From assembly GCF_034702125.1 (NCBI RefSeq), contig NC_085869.1, positions 16,477,544-16,541,543 of the forward strand: a stretch of DNA of 64,000 bases, in the 5' to 3' direction. The notes beneath the pieces were generated by a model, which was given only the letters and a program-made list of their open reading frames with translations, ran no database searches and was not told the DNA's origin. This document shows positions 13,101 to 22,792 of the stretch, one piece after another. The number at the start of each line of letters is the position of its first letter. The first letter of the stretch is position 1. The position numbers and the translations under genes were made by a program. The DNA is from Engraulis encrasicolus (taxonomy: Eukaryota; Chordata; Actinopteri; Clupeiformes; Engraulidae).

Positions 13101-16100
13101 GCACAGGAAAGTGCTGATGAAACCCCAGCCACAGAGAGTGAACCAACCGCTCTTGGCTCTGCATCCATGTTTCTGAAAAATATTGCTGAGCAACACAGGG
13201 AAAAAGAAAACGAGTCTGGTGCAGAAACATTGACGCCTTCCATTGACAACTCTGAACAAGAGGTAAACCCTCTATTCATGCCAAAGGAAGACTCATTCAG
13301 TTTTGCAGACCTCGCAAAATCTTCTGAAGGTTTCCAATTTGGCGAGCAAGATCCTTCTTTCAAAGGGTTTAAAGGAGCAGGTGCACAGCTGTTCACAACT
13401 CTGCCCTCGAACAAGAAAGCAGATGTGTCTGCAGATCAGGATGATGAAGACATGTACAAGACTGAAGAGAATGACGACATTCAGTTTGAGCCAGTGGTCG
13501 AGATGCCTGAGAAAGTAGACCTTGTCACTGGCGAGGAGGATGAAGAGGTTCTCTACTGTCAACGTGTTAAACTCTTCAGGTTCGATACAGAACTTGGTCA
13601 GTGGAAAGAAAGAGGAGTTGGCAACTTAAAGCTTCTGAAGAATACTGTGAACGGTAGATTGAGGGTCCTAATGAGAAGAGAGCAAGTTCTAAAGGTTTGT
13701 GCAAATCACTGGATCACTACAACAATGAATCTGAAGCTCCTCTCTGGATCAGACCGTGCATGGATGTGGCTCGCAAATGACTTTGCTGATGGAGATGCAA
13801 GGCTAGAACAGCTTGCAGCCAAATTTAAAACCCCAGAACTAGCTGAGGAATTCAAGCTAAAGTTTGAAGAATGTCAAAAGCTCTTGTTGAATATTCCTCT
13901 GCAGACACCCCATAAACTTGTTGATACCGGCAGAACAGCACATCTGATTCAGAAAGCAGAAGAAATGAAATCTGGTCTGAAAGACCTGAAATCTTTCTTG
14001 ACTGATGACAAAAAGACCACAGATGATGAGACTAAAGACATTTCGTCAATGACTAACTCATCTGGGCTCGTCATCAAACCTCATGCTGAAAGCACTGGTC
14101 CCACTTTGGAATGGGACAATTATGACTTGCGTGAAGAAGCACTTGATGACAGTGCCGATACATCCGTTTATGCCTCGCCATTAGCTAGCAGTCCTATTCG
14201 CAAGAATTTGTTTCGCTTCGGAGAATCTACTGGTGGATTTAGTTTCAGTTTCCAGCCTGTTGTAAGCCCAGCAAAGTCACCGACCAAATTAAATCAGAGC
14301 GGAGTATCTGTCGGGACAGATGATGACCAAGACACAACTCAAGAGGAAGAACGAGATGGTCAGTACTTTGAGCCAGTTGTGCCATTACCTGACCTTGTAG
14401 AGATATCAACAGGTGAAGAAAATGAGCAAATTCTCTTCAGTCACAGGGCCAAATTGTATCGCTATGACAAAGACTTGAATCAGTGGAAAGAACGTGGCAT
14501 TGGAGACCTTAAGATTTTGCAAAATTATGATACAAAACGAGTGAGGGTTATTATGAGACGTGATCAAGTTCTTAAAATATGCGCAAACCATTGGATAAGT
14601 AGCACAATGAACCTGGAGCCGATGAAAGGCACAGAGAAGGCTTGGATCTGGAGTGCTTTAGACTTTGCTGAAGGAGAGGGCAAAGTGGAGCAGTTGGCAG
14701 TGCGCTTCAAACTACAAGAGACCGCCAACAGTTTCAAAGAAATCTTTGATGAAGCAAAGACTGCTCAGGATGAGCAGAGACTTGTCACACCCGCGCCCCC
14801 AACAGAAAGTCCATTAAAACAAACTACATGTGGCCAAGCTGCTGTTGCTGTTCTCGAAGAGACCACTCGTGAACGCACTGACTTGTCCAATGAGACATTC
14901 CATACACCAGAAGATAAAGCCGTCTCTCCACACAGTCCTCAGGCATCATCCAAAGCTGTAGTTTCCCCACCCAAATTTGTCTTTGGAAATATTTCAGTGC
15001 AGAAAATATTCGGGAGTCCCCCCAAAGATGCACTTCCAGGATCATCTCAGCCCAAAGAAAAGGCACCAAATACATCAGCCTCTACCCAGCCAGCAATACC
15101 AGCATTCAAGGTTCCCGAAGGAGGTAAGAAACTTGTTTATACAACCGAATATGTTAAAATATTTGAAATAATTTTCGCATTCTGTTTATAATTGTCTTCA
15201 TAGAAATGTAAAACTTGACTACAATATGTTTTCCCAGCCAAAATAGAATTTTCTGACCATTTCCATTTTTCTTTTGATGACAGAAGAACTGTTATCAGAT
15301 AAACAGATACAGAACTTAATACTTGTGATTTGAAAAGACCTGTGGTTCTTCACCAGAAAAGTCATGAACAAAACGGGGGGGGAAACATCTAACTGATCAA
15401 TCATATGAACAGACAGACCAAATGCTCATATGAAACATGTAATGTGGTCAACCATCATTTCCCAAAATGACTAACGCTTTGTTAAATTAAGTCTAATAGT
15501 CACTCTTAGATTAGTTTTATTCTTTTCACCCACCCACCGTTATTTTCTAGGATTGGATTTTAGGCTTTTCAAAGATAACCCTATGGCTTTTTGGACCAGC
15601 ACATCCTCCACCCAGTTTGAACCCCCAGGTATTCTGTCACTGCACTGTTGACGTGTGCTGTGACTCATCACCCAATAGGCAGTCACCCTCTGGTCTCTGC
15701 TGCCAGTTAACCTGGTTGGTTGTATGGTGTGGGAATGTGCATTTATTTATTTTTTTGAATCTAAGGATTGAATCTAACCTGTTGCATGTCCATAATCTCA
15801 AACGACAAACTACCACAGCATGCATAGTAAAACATGTTATACAGTAGGCTTGCGGAGTAAAGCTTTTTATAAACCCCAATTATTTAGTGTAATTAATACA
15901 AGTGTAACAGTTGTGAGGCAGTAGAATGTTAAATACGTAGAAGGATATTACACCCTGGAAGTGAGGACTAGGTGTTGTTCATGCCAAGCGTTTTTTTTCC
16001 GCTGTTGAAACCGGACACCCATAGTTCCCATTGCAGGGATCTGCTATGCGTAGTACTTAAAGGTCAGGAACATATTTAGTTCAGGATGTCTAGCAACAGC

Positions 16101-19100
16101 AGCATAGCACACTGGGTATGGTACAATATTTAGAACAGGTAAAATGAATCTCATCCTCATCCATTACTCCAGTCTGGATCCGTTCCAGACTGTATTTTCG
16201 AGTCTGCTGGAAAAAATACAAGGTGTAGTTTTAGTACTTGTAGGACGGATCGGTCGTGCTCGTGGTAGAGACATGCATGGGGAATTGATTTATTTGCATG
16301 CCTTAATATTTGTGTTACCCTAACACCTTTTGCCCAACACATTACAAGAAAAACAGTGTGACAGTTAGAATTTCCCAGATACTATTTTTTTTTTTTTTTT
16401 TTCTAGAGGCTGCGACTTTCATCTTGCATAATGAAAAGACTATTTTTTTGCTGCCATGACATGAGTGACACTTCAGTTAATAATCATTCCACTAAGAATA
16501 TAACAATCACTATAACTTCCATTTACATCACTGTAAACCAATAGAAATGCTACGTACTGTATATTTATCAGGATTGTAGTTTGATGTGTCAGATCCCTTC
16601 TAGTGTGGTGTATGGAGAAAAAATATATTTTCACCTTTTCAACAGCAAAATACAGCACATGTATTTTTTCCCCTTTTTAATAAAGAGAGGTATTAAACAT
16701 GCACTGTGTATTTGTCACCTAGCTTGCCTAAATCTGCCCCCAAAAAATAAATGAGGCCTAATTTAACATGAAATGAAATGCCAGAATTATTCTTTAACTG
16801 CCTATAAATATAGTTTTAAAGTCTGCAACATCTTTTCTGTCTGATCATTGATGGTCCTTTCTGAAATTGTCAAATAGGCAGCATTCCCTTGCAACATTCC
16901 CTTATTTTGTTTTTCTCCCGATAACCTTTTTTTATATCTCATATGTTAACTTCTCAAGCTTGACTTGCACACATTTACAGTGATGGAGTGTTGTTGTAAT
17001 GCCTAATCTGTGCTCGTCTCACAATGGCCGCTGTTGTTCCATATTAATTGTTCTAATTCAGAACTATTTTCTCTCCACTGAAGCTTCCTCGGAAACAGAA
17101 AATGGTGATGAACCTTTGGATCCCGAGGAAATCGAGATTTTGTTCGTGCGCGAACCCACAAAGGAACAGGCAGAGCTGGCCAGCAAGCTTATGCTACCCC
17201 TCACATTCTTCTGCTACAAGAATGAGCCCGGTTACATCAGTGATGACACTGAGGATGGTATGGAACATATATTGTGTGTAATGTGTTTTCATTTAAACAC
17301 TTTCGTCTACTAATGCTTGAGCTGATAAGTGTCTGTGTGTGTGTGTAGTACTCTACTTTAACCCTGTGTTAATGTATAAAAACCTTACTTAGCATCTGCA
17401 CTGGTTATTCTGTATATCTCCTGTGCATTTTGTTGGTACTAGTGATGTCAGCCATGATTATGTCCTCAATTGTAAGTCACTTTAGTTTAAAAAAGCGTCT
17501 GCCAAATGCAATGTAATGTAATGGTATGATTACCAATTTTTTGCTCCTATATTATCCATTGTGCAGATGAAGACTTTGAAACTGCAGTGAGAAACCTCAA
17601 AGGGAAGCTGTATCCTGATGATTCGGCAAGGAAGACTGATGCTGCGAGCAGTGGTAGGTTGTCAACATTTGAAGTCTACCAATTCTGTGATAAGACAGCG
17701 TTGATGAGCAGAGCCTGTGCATAGTCATGTCCTCCTTCAAATAATCATGACTTGGCTTTGAGTGAGAGTTGATTGGAAAGGTTTTGTCCAGCTGTCAAGA
17801 TGTGATCTTAACTGAGCAGTCTGCAACCTACTATTGGACAGTCAAATAACGTGACTTCTACAACACATGTCTACAGATGAGCTCTGCAAATCCAATTAGA
17901 TTTGATGTGTTATTCGGCACATTTTGCTTAATTGAAGAAAGTCTGTTTGCCAAGAGAACAGACACTATCTGGCATTAATGAGCTTGGAATACTCAGTAAT
18001 TGAAAGAAAATTTGTCACAATAACACTGGATGCAGCTGTGGTGTTGATGCACAGAATTCCAAGCTCTTAAAGTGTCAATTGTTCAGTAAAGAAGCATCAA
18101 CAAGTACATAAGTCGTAAGTTAGTGCATCGTATTATTTTTACTACTAGTTCTTTTCATAGTGCTCTGTTTGTGTGGGCTTTTTCCCCTCAAGGTGACTCA
18201 TCTCAAGATGTAAAAGATCCAGAGTGTGAAATAGTCTGGGAGAAAACGCCAACCCCAGAGGAGGAAAGCAAAGCAAAGAGTCTGTACCTTCCCCCAACCT
18301 TTTTGTGTGGATTGGGGACCGACGTGGACACTGAGAAGGATAAACCTGACGACTTTGAAACGGAGGTCCGCAAGGTACAGGAAGCTCTGGTGAGCATCTG
18401 TCATGAATGCACATATTAACAGTTGTTTTGAAATTATTCAACCCCCACAGAAATTAAGTGTTGTTGCAAGTTTGACATTTTTACCTGGTTTGTAATCGGA
18501 TCAAAGGAGGAGTTGTAAGCGCCTCTTAAAATTGCAATATGTCTGGTGATATACTGACGTATGTCCTTTCTGTGTTAAAGGGACACTGAGATTTTTAGTT
18601 GTTTATTTCCAGAATTCATGCTGCCCATTCACTAATGTTACCTTTTTCGTGAATACTTACCACCACCATCATATTCTAAGTATTCATTATGACTAGGAAA
18701 AAATTCACTTTTCATGCATGAAAAGGGGGATCTTCTCCATGGTCCGCCGTTTTGAATTTCCAAAAATAGCCATTTTAAGCTGCAAAAATGACTACTTGGA
18801 CCATACTAGGAAATATTTGTTTATTACTTTGTAAACTTTCATGTAAAGATCAAATTTGGCAATAGACAGCCCAGTTTCAATGAGCAGCATAGGTGCAGTA
18901 CCTTTTTTGACCATTTCCTGCACAGTGTCCCTTTAAGAGCATGTTCAAATGTTTTCAACCCCTTGGTCACATACGCCCTGAGTGCATACTACTACAACAG
19001 GCTTTAGCAGTCACAGCATCCTTCAGATGTGAAACGTGGCTTGACACATTTATCTTGTAGCGATTCCTTATATGAGCAAAAGCCTCCAGTCCTCTCTTAA

Positions 19101-22100
19101 CACATTTCCATAGTAGTCCCTAAGACTCTGTGAGTTGAAGGTTTTTTTTTTTTCCCCCACACAAAGACTGTTACAGAGGTCAAGACTCCGAGTCCGACTC
19201 CAACTCCTGTGTCGGAGCCCTCTGAGGTCAAGACTCCGACTCCCCCTCCTGCTGAGGTCAAGACTCTGTCATGAATGCACATATTTACAGTTGTTTGAAA
19301 TTATTCAACCCCCACAGAAATAAAGTACTGTGGCAAGTTAGACATTTTTATCTGGTTTCTAATCGGACCAAAGGAGAAGTTGTAAGCTAGACAAATGCAT
19401 CTTAAATTACAACAGTATTTCTGGTGATATACTGACTGATGTCCTTTCTGTGTTAAGAGCCGAATTGAATATCTAATGTATTCAACTTAGTCGGATACAT
19501 CCTCAGTATGTACTACAACAACCTTTGGCAATTACAGCATCCTTCAGAACATAGCTTAACACAATTAGCCTGTAGTGACTCACATGCATCTTATGAGCAA
19601 AAGCCTCCTGTCCTCTTTTAACACATTTCCATAACCGAGTAGTCCTTAAGACTTTGTGAGTTGAAGTTTTTTTTTTTTCCCCCACACAAAGACTGTTACA
19701 GAAGTCAAGACTCCAACTCCCCCTCCTGTGGCAGTGTCCTCTGAGGTCAAGACTCCAACTCCCCCTCCTGTGGCAGCGCCCTCTGAGGTCAAGACTCCGA
19801 CTCCCCCTCCTGTGGCAGCGCCCTCTGAGGTCAAGACTGAGGTTGCAGCGGAGGCCAGTGGAAGCTGCCCCATTGACCTATCCACAAAAAAGAGCACGCC
19901 CACATCCAGTGCTTCTCAAGGTAATGTATTTTGAATTGACTTTCCTCATTCAGTTAATTCAAATTATTGATTCAACGTATTTATTTACCTGTTTATTGTC
20001 AAGTTTAAAATATACTTTTTCTTAATTTATGTATTTTGTTTATTTATTGTCCTACACAGCTGATCCCGATACTCCAGCTAATCCAGACCCTCCGGCCATT
20101 GGATTTGGATTTGCCGCGACAGGGGGATTCTCTTTTGCAGATTTGGCTAACAAATCTAATAACTTTGCTTTTGGAACACAAGGTCAGCTGTTATGCTTGA
20201 ACTAATATTACCGAACTTTGTTGTTATTGTTGATGTTATTGGCCGAAGGTTATTAGACAACCTTTTGATGTAATGTTGTATGTTCTACACTTTTCTTTAA
20301 ACAGACACAAACTTCTCCTGGGCGAATGCTGGGGCTACAATATTTGGCGCAGCCACAGCACCCAAGAATGATGGAGAGGGGGAAGGAAGTGGTGATGACG
20401 ATGATGAAGATGATGACAATCCAGACATCCACTTTGAACCGATTGTGTCATTGCCAGAGGTATCGTATGCCTACTTTTATAAGCAGATCAGGAACAGCAG
20501 TTTATTTAGTTTGTGTATTTTTTTAAAAAGCCTGCTAATGTGGTAGAGAGCACAACATGACTAGCCTGATTATCATCGACATTCAAATCTCTTCGAGACT
20601 TGGTCTGACCAAGAGCATAACAATAAACATTTCCCAAACAGCATGTTGACCCGCCTCCCTTAGTTTGCTTATGGAACTCAGAAAGTACTTGCATTGCTCT
20701 TGACCTGTAGTTGCAATGCTGAAAGTGGAGGGCACTAGGAGGGCACAGCCTGGCTACAACATGACTACAACATTGTATTAGCATGTGAAATTCCTATAAA
20801 CGTGTGTTGTCTTCAGGTTGAAGTGAAGTCTGGTGAAGAGGACGAAGAGATCTTGTTCAAGGAGCGGACCAAGTTGTACCGTTGGGATCGCGACCTGCAA
20901 CAGTGGAAAGAGCGAGGAGTCGGTGACATCAAAATCCTCTTCCACCCTTTGAAGAAGTTCTACCGGGTGATCATGAGACGGGAGCAGGTGCTGAAGGTGT
21001 GCGCCAACCACACCATCACAGAAGGCATCGAGCTGAAGCCCATGAACACATCTGCCAACGCTTTGGTTTGGACTGCTACAGACTATGCAGGTGTGTAATG
21101 TATGGCATTCAAATTTGAAGAGTTTCATTGCAAAATGGTGTGTCCCATCCACCATTTTTGACTTTTGCACTTTATTATTGGATATGACTGGCATGCATTC
21201 ACACATACTGTAGATTATTTTGGGAGCATACTGTTTAAACCTATATTTTGCAATGCAATGGCATGCCCAATACAAAAAATGTACATTTCCCAAAAATGGA
21301 TATACACCAATTTGCAATGAAACTCTAACTCATTTTTCTAAATTGTGTCATTTGGCATAGTTGGAAGTGTTTAATCTAATCTTTCCTTGATGTGATCTTT
21401 CCTCAGAGGGTGACGGTAAAGTTGAGCAACTTGCTGCCAAGTTCAAAACTCCAGAACTGGCGGAGTCTTTCAAAAAGACGTTCACTGAGTGTCAGAATCG
21501 TATGAGCAAGACGGATGACTCAACATCTCAACTCTCCAGAGTTATGGAGCACTCGAAACAGGGCAATCCCATCGTGTACTTCAGCTTGGCTGCTGACGAC
21601 GAGCCCCTTGGGAAGATTACCATAGAGTTGTTCGCCCACATAGTACCAAAAACGGCAGAAAACTTCAGGGCCCTTTGCACTGGGGAGAAAGGATTTGGGT
21701 TCCGTAACTCTATTTTCCACAGAGTCATCCCAGACTTCATGTGCCAGGTAAATACTGCTCCAATAAGGTTGTTTCATAAAATTAAAAAAAAACATTACCA
21801 AAACTTCTATGTAGATATTATCTTGCTATTGATAAATTGATGATTAGGTAATTTAATGATTGAATAATGTATATATTGGTTGATTTGGTAATTCAATGAT
21901 TGAATAATGTATATATTGATTGTTTTATTTTTCAGGGTGGTGATATTACTAATCAGGATGGCACTGGAGGGAAATCCATTTACGGGGGAAAGTTCGAAGA
22001 TGAGAACTTCGATGTCAGGCACACGGGGCCGGGCATCTTATCCATGGCAAACCGCGGGAGAGACACCAACAACTCCCAGTTTTTTATCACCTTGAAGAAA

Positions 22101-22241
22101 GCCGAGCACTTGGACTTCAAGCATGTAGCGTTTGGATTCGTGAAAGATGGAATGGACACTGTGAAACTGATGGGAGAACTCGGCACCAAAACGGGGAAGC
22201 CCAGTAAAAAGATTGTCATTGCCGATTGTGGACAATTATAA
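108..22241 (+). CDS. ranbp2: ranbp2 (Nup358), 3' part of the gene, 17 exons
   Basis: RanBP2/Nup358 forms the cytoplasmic filaments of the nuclear pore, binds RanGTP and acts as a SUMO E3 with SUMO-RanGAP1 and Ubc9. Exons read from GT-AG boundaries with phases that close: 108-269, 777-914, 1874-2005, 5239-5445, 5549-5620, 6147-6288, 10159-10253, 10362-15123, 17084-17257, 17567-17653, 18193-18389, 19692-19920, 20060-20182, 20305-20459, 20817-21090, 21407-21747, 21936-22241. They sum to 7,596 nt, exactly divisible by three. Domain order (helical region, RanBD1, zinc fingers, RanBD2, RanBD3, IR repeats, RanBD4, cyclophilin) is that of the family and protein similarity to human RanBP2 is clear throughout. 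The start codon and N-terminal TPR exons are outside the window. The phase of the first exon's 5' edge is inferred. Assignment is secure; a few exon edges could shift by a few bases. Confidence 0.97.
2553..5011. mobile_element. Non-autonomous DNA element with CAGGGTGCC termini in a ranbp2 intron
   Basis: The left end starts CAGGGTGCCCGCGGGG followed by GTAGTAAAA-type repeats; the right end has GTAGTAAAAGGTAGTAAA and finishes GGCACCCTG at 5011. ATGAT flanks both ends (2548-2552, 5012-5016), a possible short target duplication. The interior holds a nested hAT MITE (3777-4151), a CA microsatellite near 4540 and no intact transposase. The boundaries are clear, the family assignment is not. Confidence 0.65.
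3777..4151. mobile_element. hAT MITE with 8-bp target duplication
   Basis: Termini are TAGGGCTGCACGATTA and TAATTGTGCAGCCCTA, with interior AT-rich runs of AATCATAATCACGATTA type. Perfect 8-bp duplications CAACAGAA sit at 3769-3776 and 4152-4159. Terminal form and duplication length are those of hAT elements. It is nested inside the CAGGGTGCC element at 2553-5011. Confidence 0.88.
5239..6288 (+). CDS. ranbp2: ranbp2 linker exons (5239-5445, 5549-5620, 6147-6288)
   Basis: Three short exons encode the linker between the helical N-terminus and the FG/Ran-binding part. The first starts [15 protein letters not shown] and ends in a Ser/Pro-rich tail (SPSPSK). The second is a strongly conserved 24-codon exon beginning [13 protein letters not shown]. 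The third ends in TFHGAPLT, splitting a valine codon after its first base (phase 1), which joins cleanly to the exon at 10159. Short exon size and the pattern of conserved islands match the human gene. No zinc finger or FG motif yet. Confidence 0.93.
6955..7181. repeat. Microsatellites (TTA)n, (CA)n and (TG)n
   Basis: TTA repeats run about 6955-7003, CA repeats about 7057-7075 and a long TG tract about 7131-7180, all inside the long-TIR element in the ranbp2 intron. No function is visible. Confidence 0.9.
7185..7320 (-). mobile_element. tRNA-derived SINE fragment
   Basis: On the minus strand a box A-like TGGCCTACTGGG is followed by a box B-like GGTTTGAATCC (complement of 7251-7261), then a C-rich SINE body. 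The adjoining TG tract may be its tail. A tRNA gene is excluded because the cloverleaf arms do not form. Confidence 0.55.
8112..8498 (+). pseudogene. Cysteine-rich coding remnant inside the long-TIR element
   Basis: An open frame of about 128 codons (GTG or TTG-type beginning, no convincing start) ends at TAA 8496-8498. Its last 45 residues are Cys-rich, with motifs [21 protein letters not shown] and LCKCTC. This resembles CXC/tesmin-like cysteine clusters found in some fish repeat-encoded proteins. It lies wholly inside the transposon at 6342-9301 and lacks splice context with ranbp2. I take it as the 3' remnant of an element-encoded protein; the family is not certain. Confidence 0.5.
9315..9527 (+). 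mobile_element. Short foldback retroposon with hammerhead-like core
   Basis: Arms TTGAATGAAGAGAAGACACC (from 9313) and its reverse complement (to 9451) enclose a core, followed by a unique tail ending near CGCGTGGAACCCC and poly-T. An 11-bp direct repeat ATATTATTATT flanks it (9304-9314, 9528-9538). On the minus strand 9388-9427 reads CTGATGA, A, a perfect 6-bp hairpin GATGGC/GCCATC, then GAAAC-GTTA-GTC, resembling a hammerhead ribozyme core. The long target repeat suggests target-primed insertion. Confidence 0.6.
10159..15123 (+). CDS. ranbp2: ranbp2 giant exon and the small exon before it: RanBD1, six zinc fingers, RanBD2, RanBD3
   Basis: The small exon 10159-10253 leads into one uninterrupted 4,762-nt coding exon (10362-15123), the hallmark large exon of RANBP2 genes. 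In order: Pro/FG linker with [13 protein letters not shown]; RanBD1 about 11120-11533 ([28 protein letters not shown]); zinc-finger array about 11630-12890; FG-rich segment; RanBD2 about 13477-13890; RanBD3 about 14364-14766. Each Ran-binding domain keeps the WKERG motif, the MRR(E/D)QVLK(I/V)CANH block and an acidic lead. FG dipeptides (FGS, FGTP, FKFG) lie between the domains. The last codons read KVPEGG, and the donor at 15124 leaves phase 1. Reading past the donor gives only intron-encoded residues to a stop at 15189-15191. Confidence 0.96.
11630..12890 (+). CDS. ranbp2: RanBP2-type zinc-finger array (six fingers) with a 27-residue tandem repeat
   Basis: Six Cys4 fingers of the form W-x-C-x2-C-x3-N-x6-C-x2-C are visible, each opening with F(A/G)K(K/Q)(E/D)G(E/D/Q)WDC and closing near CxxCQ. 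Core WDC positions lie near 11657, 12152, 12326, 12506, 12680 and 12806. In the family these fingers bind RanGDP and COPI/exportin partners. Fingers 1 and 2 are separated by two head-to-tail copies of an 81-bp unit beginning at 11937 and 12018 (protein start AASLAP, end QTADDA); the copies differ at only a few bases, so the duplication is recent. Human RanBP2 is usually described with eight fingers, so the array here is shorter. Confidence 0.92.
15124..17083. other. ranbp2 intron without recognised elements
   Basis: The 1.96-kb intron after the giant exon is AT-rich, with a poly-T run near 16386-16402. I see no coding exon, TIR pair or RNA gene in it. A short PPxY-free open stretch near 15617 shows no family resemblance. 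Confidence 0.5.
17084..18389 (+). CDS. ranbp2: ranbp2 IR1-M-IR2 SUMO E3 ligase region (17084-17257, 17567-17653, 18193-18389)
   Basis: The first exon carries IR1: [15 protein letters not shown], then [14 protein letters not shown], matching the internal repeat that holds SUMO-RanGAP1 and Ubc9. The second encodes the M segment start ([16 protein letters not shown]). The third carries IR2: [12 protein letters not shown], then [10 protein letters not shown] and the [14 protein letters not shown] helix. Phases are 1, 1 and 0, and all junctions are GT-AG. In the family the IR region gives the SUMO E3 activity of the RanBP2/RanGAP1*SUMO/Ubc9 complex. The VREP and VWEK cores sit in the expected hydrophobic-acidic SIM-like context. 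Nothing appears broken. Confidence 0.94.
17440..17522 (+). repeat. Fish repeat tail (GCGTCTGCCAAATG + AATGT repeats)
   Basis: The segment GTAAGTCACTTTAGTTT, then GCGTCTGCCAAATG and short AATGT repeats is the common 3' tail of many teleost short interspersed repeats. A related tail occurs at about 31785-31830 (GTCACTTTGGATAA). The upstream boundary is not defined. Confidence 0.5.
18579..18932. mobile_element. piggyBac-like MITE with TTAA target duplication
   Basis: A 354-bp element has terminal inverted repeats AGGGACACTG / CAGTGTCCCT and is flanked by TTAA at 18575-18578 and 18933-18936. The paralogous sequence in the downstream duplicate (TGTGTTAAGAGC, TTAA at 19453-19456) is the empty site. 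TTAA specificity and a single-TTAA empty site are typical of piggyBac-type transposition. No coding capacity is visible. Confidence 0.88.
19167..19274 (+). pseudogene. Decoy copy of a ranbp2 exon with in-frame stop
   Basis: After the same poly-T and CACAAAG acceptor as the live exon at 19692, this copy reads [15 protein letters not shown] and continues in frame through EVKT repeats. It then runs into duplicated intron sequence and stops at TGA 19272-19274. The normal donor (CAA G followed by GTAATG) and the PIDLS segment are missing. AATAAA occurs at 19319-19324, where the upstream duplicate has AATTAA. It could be skipped, act as an alternative last exon, or use a weak GTCAAG donor; I favour skipping as the main outcome. 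Confidence 0.7.
19692..20182 (+). CDS. ranbp2: ranbp2 exons with 14-residue repeats and a PxDLS-type motif (19692-19920, 20060-20182)
   Basis: Exon 19692-19920 opens [13 protein letters not shown] and contains three 42-bp tandem units (19701, 19743, 19785) of consensus [14 protein letters not shown], then a partial fourth. After the repeats comes [10 protein letters not shown], the counterpart of a PVDLST stretch in the mammalian protein; it fits the PxDLS consensus bound by CtBP co-repressors, a resemblance only. Exon 20060-20182 holds [16 protein letters not shown] and an FG dipeptide. Phases 0 in, 1 out, 1 out. A truncated, older copy of the first exon lies upstream at 19167 (separate entry). 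Confidence 0.9.
20305..21490 (+). CDS. ranbp2: ranbp2 RanBD4 (exons 20305-20459, 20817-21090, start of 21407-21747)
   Basis: The fourth Ran-binding domain spans three exons. The first ends with an acidic run and [12 protein letters not shown]. The second opens [14 protein letters not shown] and contains [16 protein letters not shown] and [14 protein letters not shown], the RanGTP-contacting core. The third continues [14 protein letters not shown] and FKKTFTECQ. This is the copy normally closest to the cyclophilin domain. Unlike RanBD1-3 it is interrupted by introns, as in mammals. Junctions: phase 0 at 20459, phase 1 at 21090. Confidence 0.95.
21407..22241 (+). CDS. ranbp2: ranbp2 C-terminal cyclophilin domain and stop
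   Basis: From about 21565 the protein is a cyclophilin-type prolyl isomerase domain: [46 protein letters not shown], then [12 protein letters not shown] and [18 protein letters not shown]. Active-site Arg, Phe, Met and Gln of [11 protein letters not shown], the Phe of SQFFI and the His of the FKHVAFG segment are present. The cyclosporin-contact tryptophan of cyclophilin A is replaced by His (AEHLDF), as in mammalian RanBP2. Intron 21748-21935 splits the domain in phase 0. The protein ends IADCGQL followed by TAA 22239-22241. Confidence 0.96.
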
Positions 22242-22418
22242 TATGTTCCTCTTTACCGAGTGTTGCACTTGCTCCTTTTTTCCCCCTTCCCTCAGTCTAC
22301 CAGGGGGCTGTCCTTCTGTTATTCCTGATCTGCATATTTGTGTGTATAATAACAGGTGAAACGTTTTCTTTTTTAAAGTAAAAATAATAAACTGGGTGTT
22401 GCATGTTCTAATAATAAA
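22242..22418 (+). promoter_or_regulatory. ranbp2: ranbp2 3'UTR with two AATAAA signals
   Basis: Downstream of the stop, AATAAA hexamers occur at 22386-22391 and 22413-22418. Either could direct cleavage within the next few dozen bases, giving a 3'UTR of roughly 170-200 nt. Their position soon after the stop and before the MITE at 22793 makes them the natural end of the transcript. Confidence 0.6.
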
Positions 22419-22792
22419 GGTTAAATTACAGGCAGTGTAGGAATCTGCCATCCAGTTTTGTACAATAATGTCTTCTTGTGTTCTTGTTTATTAAAAGAAT
22501 GGGTTGTTGATCAAGTGTAAGTGTTTTTGCAAAGCCTTGACGTATACAATTGGTCAACAATTGTGCACAATATGTGTGTTTAGGCTCTTGTAGCTGCTGT
22601 TTTCAACATCTTTCCCTTGTAAGGTGTTTGGATCTGTTCTCAGTTTTTTTTGTGAGTGGGGGAAAAAATTACTTCACATTGAGATTCATAAACAAGAACA
22701 TTAAAAAAAAAAACGAAATTAATGCAGATATTGTTGGGACATTCAGTTGTGCATCAATTTGCAGCCTTGCACGAGAAGAGAGCACTCCTGGA

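Larger units (their letters stand above)
18394..19691 (+). repeat. Ancient tandem duplication inside a ranbp2 intron
   Basis: Sequence from about 18398 to 19166 is repeated from about 19268 to 19691. Shared landmarks are the TGTCATGAATGCACATATT block (18398 and 19268), ATTATTCAACCCCCACAGAAA, CTGGTGATATACTGAC, GAGCAAAAGCCTCC and the poly-T plus CCCCCACACAAAG acceptor. The first copy is longer because it holds a 354-bp MITE. The 3' break of the first unit lies inside an exon copy at about 19265, where AAGACT runs directly into CTGTCATG. Confidence 0.85.

Noticed and set aside
15124..15191. Extension of the giant ranbp2 exon to the stop at 15191
   Set aside because: A GTAAGA donor at 15124 and a phase-matched IR1 exon at 17084 show this is intron.
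19701..19826. Regular 42-bp repeats resembling a CRISPR-like array
   Set aside because: They are head-to-tail coding repeats in a vertebrate exon without spacers.
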